From contig JAKUCV010002298.1 in assembly GCA_028386065.3 (NCBI GenBank), positions 29,344-93,343 of the forward strand: a DNA stretch of 64,000 nucleotides, read 5' to 3'. Positions 9,413-17,332 of this stretch are shown piece by piece. The first letter of the stretch is position 1. Each line of letters begins with the position of its first letter. A program made the position numbers and the translations under genes. A model generated the notes under the pieces. That model made no database searches, was not told the DNA's origin, and saw nothing but the letters and a program-made list of their open reading frames with translations. This DNA comes from Turnera subulata (Eukaryota; Streptophyta; Magnoliopsida; Malpighiales; Passifloraceae).

Positions 9413-9422
9413 CAAGGGGGAG
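9413..9422 (+). promoter_or_regulatory. Polypurine tract, unit C
   Basis: CAAGGGGGAG lies directly before the LTR start at 9423. Plus-strand cDNA would begin at this boundary, which is where the hairpin arm begins. Confidence 0.8.
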
Positions 9423-10127
9423 TGTTGGAAATATGAACAAGCTGCAGTAAATTGCAGCAGTAAGTTTGGCACCATGTTTGAGTGTAATCAAGTTGTATGG
9501 TTTGTCCCATCAACTTAAGTGTATTAGGAATAGTTGTGTGTGTCTTTTTGTTATTGTAATGTTCTCTTTCTTATCTGATCATTCTTGGTAGGCCTCATGT
9601 TCAGCAAACCAAGAAGATCAGCTTAGTGGATTATGGGTCTCCATGTTGCACTAAGAAGTATGGGTTGAAGGTATGGGCTGCATGCAAGTTGCTGCAGCAA
9701 GTTGGATTTTAGGCTGATTTTCTGTCTATAAATTGAGTCTTGTAATCAGTTATAATCAAGTGAAATAAATGTACATTGAGTATGTTTCACTTGATTATAA
9801 CTGATTACAAGACTCAATTTATAGGCAGAAAATCAGCCTAAAATCCAACTTGCTGCAGCAACTTGCATGCAGCCCATACCTTCAACCCATACTTCTTAGT
9901 GCAGCATGGAGACCCATAATCCACTAAGCTGATCTTCTTGGTTTGCTGAACATGAGGCCTACCAAGAATGATCAGACAACAAAGAGAACATTACAATAAC
10001 AAAAAGACACACACAACTATTCCTAACACACTTAAGTTGATGGGATAAACCATACAACTTGATTACACTCAAACATGGTGCCAAACTTACTGCTGCAATT
10101 TACTACAGCTTGTTCATATTTCCAACA
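9423..10127. repeat. LTR hairpin: two 343-bp inverted arms, 19-nt loop
   Basis: The left arm (9423-9765) is the first 343 bp of a plus-strand LTR. The right arm (9785-10127) is its reverse complement, with 7 mismatches by eye (about 98% identity). The loop 9766-9784 is the native LTR spacer between AAGTGAAA and TTTCACTT. Both outer ends are exact LTR termini (TGTTGG and CCAACA), and the right one abuts the target duplication. A read-through RNA would fold into a long dsRNA. Confidence 0.9.
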
Positions 10128-10846
10128 TTAGGTACGTGCAAGCATCTTCATTCTCCGTCCTTTTTGTTCTACTCTCCTCTTTGTTCCCTATCCCATCTTC
10201 TTTTGTTGCGATGTCCTCCATGAGCCTGCATATGTTTGACGATGCTACCATAATTTTAGGCTTGGTAAACAGTCAAAGACTTCTTTGGAACCTGATTCTC
10301 CGAGGCCGCAAAAGGGGGCGCAACTGCAAGCATTGGATAAGTATACTGGTGTAGGCTACATTAAGCTTATGTTCCTCTAATGTTGGCACATAGTCATCAT
10401 TGAACCCTTTTGCTTCAGTGAGGTGTGCTCGGGCCAGAATCTTCTCGTGTATAATCATTCGTGCTCGAATGAGTACTTTCTCAAGTTCTTTTGATGCTAA
10501 CAAGTACTTCTACGTTGTTAATTATCCAGAGTTTTGAGCTAGACTTTTTTTTTATGCTAATCGATTTTTATTGGTAAACAAAAATAGGAGAAGGAAGAAA
10601 AAAGTCGGCCTATGAGAAAAAGCCTACATTACAGGGGTATAAAGAGAAATAGAAGGTTAAATTTAAAAGACATAAAAATTAAGATGGCATTACAAAGAGC
10701 TTTTAGTTACAGCTTTCCAAGATTTGACAAAAGTAGCATTTGAGAGAACTATGCTGGATGAATAGGGGAGGGAAGGGAGAACACTTTTGATTCACCATGT
10801 GGCCCTTGCAATTGCAAGGTCGAAGAATGTGTCCCAATTTGGATCC
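10128..10846. repeat. Duplicated block, copy 1, part 2
   Basis: After the LTR insertion the block resumes with TTAGGTACGTGCAAGC, the terpene synthase relic and the 3' end of a LINE. The same order occurs at 16580-17295. The shared LINE shows that it inserted before the duplication. Confidence 0.75.
10133..10510 (-). pseudogene. Terpene synthase fragment, copy 1
   Basis: The minus strand encodes a piece of the C-terminal domain of a terpene synthase. ARAHLTEAKGFNDDYVPTLEEH matches the family pattern E-A-K-W-F-x-x-x-Y-x-P-T-x-E-E-Y, followed by the 'YPML' helix region and by KEVFD. Frameshifts follow CLQLRP, and the NSE/DTE region seen in copy 2 is degraded. No DDxxD motif or remaining exons are nearby, so the piece is a single-exon relic with no catalytic capacity. 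It is a paralogue of 16590-16945. Confidence 0.65.
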
Positions 10847-11960
10847 TTGTTATTGAAAATAAGCTCGTTTCGCATCAACCAAATGGACCAGATGACAGCT
10901 GAACTGATAATTAAGTAGGATGATCTGTTGAATTTGTTCCCAGCAGCTGAAGGCCAAAGGGTGAACCAAAGAGGACATGAGGCTGGCATAACCCATGGAA
11001 CATCCCACCAATTACAAACTCGTTGCCATAAAAGCCAAGAGGATTTGCAGTGAAGAAAAAGGTGGGAGGGGGTTTCAGAAAATTGGAGGCAGAAAGGACA
11101 CTTAGACTCATGCTCCTGCAGTATACCTCTTTGATGTAAAACATCTCTAGTAGCAATTCCACCCATAAAAATCAACCATAAAAAGTGTTCCACCTTGGGA
11201 GGTAACAAGGAGTGCCACACATGGGGGATATTGGCAGGAGGGGAAGAAGCTTTATGAAGGAAGTTATACCCGAATTTGACGTGATAACCTTTGGCCGGGT
11301 CAGGATTCCAAGAAAAACATATCAGAGGACACAGGGGACAGAGAAGAGTTTTGTAATTCAGCAACAATAAGGAGACAGTCTTCTTTTTCCCAGGAATACA
11401 GTTTTCGTCGCCAAGGCCAATCGTCAATTAGTGATGATAGGCAGCAACAGTGCATTTCGGCAAGGGAGAAACCAGGGAGTTTTGAAAAATTCTGGGGAGG
11501 ATAGATTTTAGCATGCCGAGAGAACACCAAGTATCCTTCCAAAAGCTAATATTTTGACCATTGCCAATCTTGATTGTAATTTCCTTCCCAAGAGAGATAG
11601 GGGGCTGATTGCTAGAAGAGGACAATGTTTTTCCATGTGGTGGAGGATTTAGAAAGATTAAAAAATGGCAAAAAGGTACCTGCTGAGGCTTCACATTTTC
11701 TTTTGATCAAGGAGAAGCAATCTGTCCCGGAAGTATTGAGGTACTTCCAATATCATTTGAAAAGCAAGCTCTGCTTTTTGGCAATGAGAGATTCGATTCC
11801 CAGACCGCTGAGATTCTTTGGCTTAGAGATTTTGGACCAGGCAACAAGACACATCTTATTATTGATCGGGAGGAGCCATTCCAGAAAAATTCCCTTTGCA
11901 ACCTGACAAATTTTTTGGCCACTGCCACTGGGATTTTAAAAAGTGAGAAAATAAAGAAGA
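10545..11960 (-). mobile_element. 5'-truncated LINE
   Basis: A T-run at 10545-10553 is followed by the complement of the LINE 3' terminus (ATGCTAATCGA, then TTTATTG). Minus-strand ORF2 sequence continues to about 11960. The innermost recognisable coding motif is FKIPVAVAKKF near 11930, which lies just after the RT domain in the family. The 3' 300 bp are shared with 16956-17295. Confidence 0.82.
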
Positions 11961-11985
11961 AGAGAGGAGAGAACAAACCAATCAA
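10792..11985 (-). pseudogene. LINE ORF2 post-RT region and zf-RVT, several frameshifts
   Basis: Minus-strand open stretches 11707-11985, 11428-11694, 11300-11542 and 10792-11427 give successive parts of ORF2: KIPVAVAKKFVRLQREFFW, GNGQNISFWKDTWC, DDWPWRRKLYSWEKE, then zf-RVT (CPFCLQFSETPSHLFLHC) and IWLMRNELIF. They lie in different frames, so at least three indels have accumulated. No RT catalytic domain is present. Confidence 0.8.
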
Positions 11986-12172
11986 GGTTATTCTGTCTGC
12001 TATAGATAAGGAATGCAGATCTTGATAAATATCACCATAATCATGTCATTTGGTATTCTAAAATCGAACTTTTAAAGAAGGTGAGCTGAGTCTGGCCAAG
12101 CATCATCCAGAATCATGTAGTTTGCCTCAACGTTCACTGCATCTATTTCAGTGCTCGGCCTATACTGCCATG
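11986..12172. other. Flank shared with 15360-15500
   Basis: No gene is seen. GAGCTGAGTCTGGCCAAGC near 12083 and CAACGTTCACTGC near 12128 match 15393-15485, so this is the degenerated far 3' flank of an F-box paralogue. Confidence 0.5.
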
Positions 12173-12177
12173 ACTTT

Positions 12178-12874
12178 TGAAGGAACTGAAAACAGGAAGA
12201 ATAAAAACTGGCCGAATGCTAGGCACTAGGATGTAAGTGAAATGGCACCAAATTCTGGAAATTCCAGAATTCCTCAAGAACACCAAAACTCAGAAGTGAT
12301 CAGAAGTGATTCTGAACCTAAAACAATTGTTCTATTTGTGTTTAAACAACTTTGTTTAGTCTCAAATAACACTTAGAAACGAAAAGAAACAAGTGTTTGA
12401 CAAGTCTCTCAATTATCACACTCAAGAACACACCAAGAATATGAAGAACATTCAAACAATTTTCCAGAATTCTAACCTCAAATTCAAGCCACAATCAACA
12501 TTCACTAGATAATGTGACTCACTGAAAAAACATTTACAGAACTAACTCACTTGAAAATGGAAGAGAACAAAACGATTTCTCCACACTGAACCTTACAATT
12601 CTGCAGCATATTTAAGCACACCAAAAGTGCAGTCCACTATCATGGGGACTAGTGTAAACCACTTAAAATTCTGAAAACACTGAGCAAGCATGTTACTTAA
12701 CAAGCATGCTTACCTAACCTGACACTTAAACAGAGAATAACTCGGTAACACACAAAAGCATAACAAACTAAAACAACAATAACATGCAGACTTTCCCTTC
12801 TTCCAATGCTTGTTGTCCCCTCTTCCAAGCTGTCCACTAGAATCAAAAATATGCAGCTTGTTCATATTCTAACA
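12178..12874 (-). repeat. 3' LTR (697 bp)
   Basis: On the minus strand this LTR follows the PPT. It runs TGAAGGAACTG to TATTCTAACA on the plus strand and matches 13755-14450 throughout with scattered substitutions and small indels. Confidence 0.9.
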
Positions 12875-12884
12875 CTCCCCCATG
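12875..12884 (-). promoter_or_regulatory. Polypurine tract
   Basis: CATGGGGGAG on the minus strand directly precedes the 3' LTR. It matches the PPT of the composite element. Confidence 0.8.
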
Positions 12885-13010
12885 AGCAAGCTGCCCTTCA
12901 GCTTCAGCTTCATTTTTAACTTCAAAAGACCTCTTCAATAGCTTGAACTGGATTCTTGTCAAAAGCTTGGTAAACAGACCCGAAACCTCTCAATTCTTTT
13001 TTCTTTTCCT

Positions 13011-13713
13011 CTATTTCGCATGGCATCTTCTTTTCATGGCAGTTGAAAGAACCAACAAATCATAAAACTCTACTGACTTCTCTTCAAAGCATTCTTTAAT
13101 CCCCTTTTTCCACACTTTGATTTTCTGGTTCATGCTATTTTCATTCATTTCCAGAATCTCACAACCAACAAACTCATCAACACATCGTTTAATGGCAACA
13201 AAATTCTCCATTTCAGATGGCTCTAAACCTGAATTATCATTCCCCATCTCAACATCAATTAATTTATAATTGGAGTAGTCTTTGAACTCCAAACAAAGAT
13301 CCTCACAAACAACAACTCTAAAATCATTACTTTCCACAAATTCAATAGCATTTTCATGTTTATAATCAGTGAAATTCTCATCAAGCAAAGCATCATTACC
13401 AAAGCATTCATCAATTTCAGAATGCTCACAAAAAAAACTCATCACTTTCATCATCCGAATTCAAAAGAAAGCCATTTGTTACCTCTAATTCGGCTTCTTC
13501 ATCTTCATCAATCTCTTCATTTTCCTTGCTCCCGAACTCATTACTTTCCAGGAACAGGATCACTTGAGTTTGAATGAACATTTTTCTGGCCGAAAAATCC
13601 AGGCCAAACTCTTCTTCCATCTTCTGGCACAACATGTTGATTGTTGTTGTTTCGGAGTCGGAACGTTGAAGAACTTCCCTCAACCTTGCTACAATCACCC
13701 ATTCAGACAACAT
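13011..13713 (-). pseudogene. DEK_C-domain ORF of LTR element, frameshifted
   Basis: The minus-strand ATG at 13713 opens 95 codons with a DEK_C-like domain (RLREVLQRSDS, then MEEEFGLDFSARKMFIQTQV). The frame is lost near 13430-13450 at an A-rich stretch and continues in another frame to 13011 (HSEIDECFGND, then EFYDL near the end). The order acidic region, CVDEFVG motif, EFYD motif matches units A-C of the composite element, so they are homologous. The basic C-terminal cluster is largely lost. Sequence identity to units A-C is visibly lower than among those units. Confidence 0.72.
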
Positions 13714-13738
13714 TCTTCTTGGTCACGCAGGATCGAAG

Positions 13739-13752
13739 CTGCACTGCTACCA
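13739..13752 (-). promoter_or_regulatory. Primer-binding site
   Basis: TGGTAGCAGTGCAG on the minus strand lies two bases from the 5' LTR boundary at 13755. It shares TGGTAGC with the composite element's site. Confidence 0.7.
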
Positions 13753-13754
13753 AT

Positions 13755-14450
13755 TGAAGGAACTGAAAACAGGAAGAATAAAAATTGGCCAAATGCTAGG
13801 CACTAGGATGTAAGTGAAATGGCACCAAATTCTGGAAATTCCAGAATTCCTCAAGAACACTAAGAACACCAAAACTCAGAAGTGATTCTGAACCTAAAAC
13901 AATTGTTTTGTTTGTGTTTAAACAACTTTGTTTAGTCTCAAATAACACTCAGAAATGAAAAGGAACAAGTGTTTGACAAGTCTCTCAATTATCACACTCA
14001 AGAACACACCAAGAACATGAAGAACATTCAAACAATTTTTCAGAATTCTAACCTCAAATTCAAGCCACAATCAACATTCACTAAACAATGTGACTCACTG
14101 AAAAAACACTTACAAAACTAACTCACTTGAAAATAGAAGAGAAAAAAACGATTTCTCCACACGGAACCTTACACTTCTGCAGCATATTTAAGCACACCAA
14201 AAGTGCAGTCCACTATCATGGGTACTAGTGTAAACCACTTAAAATTCTGAAAACACTGAGCAAACATGTTATTTAACAAGCATGCTTACCTAACCTGACA
14301 CTTAAACGGAGAATAACTCGGTAACACACAAAAGCATAACAAACTAAAACAACAATAACATGCAGACTTTCCCTTTTTCCAGTGCCTGTTGTCCCCTCTT
14401 CCAAGCTGTCCATTAGAATCGAAAATATGCAGCTTGATCATATTCTAACA
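13755..14450 (-). repeat. 5' LTR (696 bp)
   Basis: This LTR is upstream of the minus-strand ORF. TTAAATATGC near 14183 (minus strand) is a possible TATA region. It ends TTCTAACA at 14450, followed by the target duplication ACTTT. Confidence 0.9.
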
Positions 14451-14559
14451 ACTTTATGTAACTTTATATCTCTATTTCAGAATCAATAACAATACAATTT
14501 CACCAAATAGTAAACTCTATTGGGTAATCCTTGTGCTGAAATAGTTGGTTTACAATGAT

Positions 14560-14880
14560 TTCCCTGCTAGATCATACTACAGAAAATTCTGTGGAGAATT
14601 AATTGGTAGCTTGAGGCTGCACATGAGGAATATGTGTAGGCCACTCATGTAGTATTACACACTGTAACATAGCAAGAGAGCCATCTTAGACCCAAAAAAC
14701 CATAGAATCTATGAATTTTCCATCCTCTCTAGGGGTATCAATTATATAGCATCATCTCTCTTGCTGTAGAGGATTATAATAAGCAAGAATGCTTTGATAA
14801 CCTCCACTATTTGCCAAGAACAAAATTCCATTCCAAGAGAACATATTATAGCATATATTGTGTGTTCTTCTTCATCTGAT
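14560..14880 (-). pseudogene. F-box gene 3' relic, copy 1
   Basis: The sequence matches the 3' part of the intact F-box gene at 17333-18610. ATTCTGTGGAGAATTAATTG and the C-terminal stretch CTCATGTAGTATTACACACTG are followed by a jump to a more internal part (AAGCAAGAATGCTTTG, AACAAAATTCCATTCCA). About 400 bp in between are missing and stops are present. It is a deleted paralogue with no coding capacity. Confidence 0.65.
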
Positions 14881-15340
14881 GATCTCCTTGTAATTTCCAT
14901 GAACCATTTCTTTGAATCAGACTGCTAATCGTCGAATTTATTAATATAAGCAGTCAACATACAGAAATCAGAGGAGAAAGTGCTTTGCACACTTTCACAG
15001 CCTAAGCCAGGAGAATTCACAGAGAGACAATTGCAGAACATGCACAATTTTGGAGGAAGTAGACTTTGGATTTTGGAATTACAACCCTTATTCATAACAT
15101 CTACACATTGTAAGAAGAGTCTTCTTGCAGGCCTGCTCATTCATGGAAAAGGTTCATGGTACGTAGCGAATGAACTTTTTAATTAACCAAAAAGTACAAT
15201 AAGGAAATTACATAGTATACTCGTGATAGCATAAAAAAACATAGTATAATACTCATGATGAGAGATATAAAGAGGAGAAAACTTGGGGACATACTGAGAA
15301 AGGTTGCAGCAATACACACATGAAAGAACAAAGAAGTTAT
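14881..15340. other. Intergenic, no feature recognised
   Basis: Short open frames on both strands (about 70 codons) have no recognisable motif. No repeat termini are visible. Confidence 0.4.
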
Positions 15341-15344
15341 TACT

Positions 15345-15621
15345 GCAGCCAAAGCCTATCTGTAATTTGATATTTTAAAATTGAAAATGTCAATAAGGTG
15401 ATCTGAGTCTGGCCAAACACCATCCGCGCCTATAATAGGTTGTGGCCCTATATCTACCTCAACAACTGCTCTAACGTTCACTGCTTCTTCATCACTTCGA
15501 AATCCATTTATTCACTAATCCTTGTGCTGAAATAATTGTTTTACAATGATTTTCCAGCTGGCTCATACTACAGATAATTCTGTGGAGAATTAATTGGCAG
15601 CTTGAGGGAGCTCAGGAATAT
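15345..15621 (-). repeat. F-box 3' flank, second copy, fused to RALF relic
   Basis: The stretch CCTTGTGCTGAAATAATTG to GCAGCTTGAGGGAGCTCAGG corresponds to the 3' flank and last codons of the F-box gene (17295-17360) and to 14535-14620. At about 15622 it switches without a gap to RALF coding sequence, which marks a duplication or deletion breakpoint. Confidence 0.7.
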
Positions 15622-15817
15622 ATTTTTGTATTTGAGCCAGAATCCTCAGAATTACAGCAGACTCCATCATCATTTCCTCCTCTTCGTCGATCTGGTCCCC
15701 AGCGAACCCGCCGGGGAGATAGGCCGCCACATTACTCTGCCTACTCTCACAAGTTACCCTCTGCAACACCACTAATGTTGCCATGAAAATACACAGAAGC
15801 CACACTTTGAGAGCCAT
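15590..15817 (-). pseudogene. Chimeric RALF relic with F-box C-terminal tail (75 codons)
   Basis: Residues 1-67 are the RALF signal peptide and pro-region, nearly identical to 3482-3820 (MALKVWLLCIFMAT, then DQIDEEEEMMMES). The cleavage site RRIL reads LRIL. After QKYI the mature peptide is replaced by PELPQAAN and a stop. The F-box protein at 17333 ends IPELPQAAD, so the tail comes from an F-box 3' end read in its own frame. No cysteine-bearing RALF domain remains. It is a duplication by-product, though the ORF is open and would encode a small secreted protein if expressed. Confidence 0.78.
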
Positions 15818-16238
15818 TGATCAGTTTGAGACGTGGAAATAGTTGGAAAGAGGGCGGTAGTGTGGCTAGCCTCTCTAGTGGTTAACTGGAGGAGACAATT
15901 ATGTTGGAAAGACTAATTGGAAGGGAATTTTGCTTTAGTATTCAGGAAATATAAGGCTGTTCAATGCTTTAAAGTGAATGCTCACATTATTGGGTAATTA
16001 AAGGTTTCTACTCTCATGCATGTATCTGCTTGTTACATGACAAGCCATCTATTTATACTCATCCTTTTTTTTTTTTTAATTTCTGATAAACAAATTGTTG
16101 TTGGGCAGGTAGCAGTAGGATATGAGCATGTGCAATAGGGAGGTGGGCATCTGCATTCAGTGATCTACCTTAACAGGAAGTACTCAACAACAATCCCCAT
16201 CCTCCCTATCCTCATCTTTTCATAACATGCAGTGTTTT

Positions 16239-16564
16239 TTTTTTTTTTTTTGATACAAACGAGATTCTTTGTTGATTATGAGTATTACATAATATTACAA
16301 GAAACATGCAATGAATCTATCAGCCAGAGGGCCACTGTAGAGGCAACATAAACTCGACAACGCACAAACACAAAGACCCTGGCTTGTCACTGCGATCCTA
16401 GCATATTACACATTAGCTAATACAGAAAAATTCCGCCTGGGGCCTGTGAAGCACTTGATACATTCTGCATTTGACAATACTGGAGACGCACTGTATGGGA
16501 AGTCCATTTGCAGGGACCTTAACCAAGATACGGCATGCACTAAGCTAACATCAGCTAGCCTTTC
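16239..16564 (-). mobile_element. Short 5'-truncated LINE with 13-bp TSD
   Basis: A T-run precedes GATACAAACGAGATTC, the complement of a LINE 3' end. Minus-strand translation reads FPYSASPVLSNAECIK, the terminal ORF2 motif. The target duplication CATGCAGTGTTTT lies at 16226-16238 and 16565-16577. The paralogous copy 1 (near 4190-4210) shows the empty site. Confidence 0.85.
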
Positions 16565-16589
16565 CATGCAGTGTTTTAAGCATTAGGTA

Positions 16590-16945
16590 CGTACAAGCAT
16601 CTCCATTCTCCGTCCTTTTTGTTGTACTCCCTCTTTGTTCCCTATCCCATCTTCATATGTTGCGATGTCATCCATGAGCCTGTAAATGTTTGACGATGCT
16701 AACATAACTTTAGGCTTGGTAAACAACCAGTCAAACACTTCTTTCGAATTAACCTGATTCTCCGAGGCCGCAAAAGGGCGCAACTGCAAGCATTGGATAA
16801 GTACTGGTGTAGGCTGCATTAAGCTTATGTTCTTCTAATGATGGCAGATAGTCATCATTGAACCCTCTTGCTTCAGTGAGGTTTGCCCGGGCCTGAATCT
16901 TCTCGTTTATAATCATTTGTGCTCAAATGAGTACTTTCTAAGTTT
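16590..16945 (-). pseudogene. Terpene synthase fragment, copy 2
   Basis: The minus strand reads, with a frameshift, EARGFNDDYLPSLEEHKL, then YPMLAVAPFCGLGES, then SKEVFDWLFTKPKVMLASS and NIYRLMDDIATYEDG. The last stretch is the conserved RLMDDI region just after the NSE/DTE metal-binding helix of sesquiterpene and monoterpene synthases. Only this exon is present. The frame breaks between GLGES and SKEVF. It keeps more of the NSE/DTE-side sequence than copy 1. Confidence 0.72.
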
Positions 16946-16955
16946 TGAGCTAGAC

Positions 16956-17295
16956 TTTTTTTTTTTATGCTAATCGATTTTTATTGATAAACAAAAACAT
17001 AAGAACATAGGAGAAGGAAGAAAAAAGTCGGCCAACAAGCCGCTGACCAACAGAATCCTATGAGAAAAAGCCTACATTACAGGGGTATAAAGAGAAACAG
17101 AAGGATACATTTAAAAGACAGAGGAAAGATGGCATTACAAAGAGCATTTAGTTACAGCTTTCCAAGATTTGACAAAAGTAGCATTGGAGAGAACCATGCT
17201 GGATGAATAGGGGAAGGAAGGGTGAACACTTTTGATCCACCAGGTGGCCCTAGCAATTGCAAGGTCGAAGAGTGTGTCCCAATGTGGATCCTTTT
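16956..17295 (-). mobile_element. LINE 3' fragment (duplicate of 10545 LINE)
   Basis: A T-run at 16956-16966 and ATGCTAATCGATTTTTATTG match the LINE end at 10545. The homologous stretch continues to GTCCCAATGTGGATCC at 17295, where it switches abruptly to F-box 3' flank. Because the breakpoint is shared with the block edge, this is a rearrangement boundary and not the element's own 5' end. Confidence 0.78.
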
Positions 17296-17332
17296 TCCAG
17301 CTAGCTCTTACTACAAAAAATTCTGTGGAGAA

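Larger units (their letters stand above)
4216..10127. mobile_element. Composite insertion of DEK_C-carrying non-autonomous LTR retrotransposon (three internal units, two LTR palindromes)
   Basis: The insertion is bounded by TG at 4216 and CA at 10127, with a perfect 5-bp target duplication TTAGG (4211-4215 and 10128-10132). The empty site is preserved in the paralogous block near 16577-16595. Order: minus LTR (4216-5016), minus internal unit with ORF (5017-6123), head-to-head truncated LTR palindrome (6124-6421), plus internal unit (6422-7538), complete plus LTR (7539-8245), plus internal unit (8246-9422), and a tail-to-tail LTR hairpin (9423-10127). Each internal unit has a PBS reading TGGTAGCGGAGCAG and a PPT of GGGGGAG. 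No gag or pol exists, so mobilisation needed a partner element. One TSD around the whole array argues for a single integration of an aberrant cDNA, or rearrangement after insertion. Confidence 0.85.
12178..14450 (-). mobile_element. Complete DEK_C-carrying non-autonomous LTR retrotransposon (2273 bp), second sub-family
   Basis: Two LTRs (12178-12874 and 13755-14450, 697 and 696 bp, very similar) flank an 880-bp internal region on the minus strand. The 5-bp target duplication ACTTT lies at 12173-12177 and 14451-14455. The PBS follows the 5' LTR two bases in (TGGTAGCAGTGCAG on the minus strand, 13739-13752), and the PPT complement CTCCCCCATG lies at 12875-12884. LTR ends are TGTTAGAATATG and CAGTTCCTTCA. 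It has the same plan and a homologous ORF to the 4216-10127 insertion, but a different LTR without ATCGAT palindromes. Confidence 0.9.
15622..17295. repeat. Duplicated block, copy 2
   Basis: RALF 5' part and upstream, terpene synthase fragment and LINE 3' end occur in the same order as 3482-4215 plus 10128-10846. Both edges of the block abut F-box 3' flank sequence (15621 and 17296), so the duplication or a later deletion used that flank as its junction. Copy 2 has its own LINE insertion at 16239-16564. Confidence 0.75.

Noticed and set aside
4216..10127. Large DNA transposon with terminal inverted repeats
   Set aside because: PBS and PPT flank each LTR, TG..CA ends and a 5-bp TSD are present, and the inverted ends derive from oppositely oriented LTRs.
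14925..15186. Overlapping 68-71-codon frames on both strands
   Set aside because: No recognisable motif, and mutual shadows of each other.
10133..16945. Terpenoid biosynthetic gene cluster
   Set aside because: Only two single-exon pseudogene fragments of the same duplicated piece, with no P450 or second enzyme.
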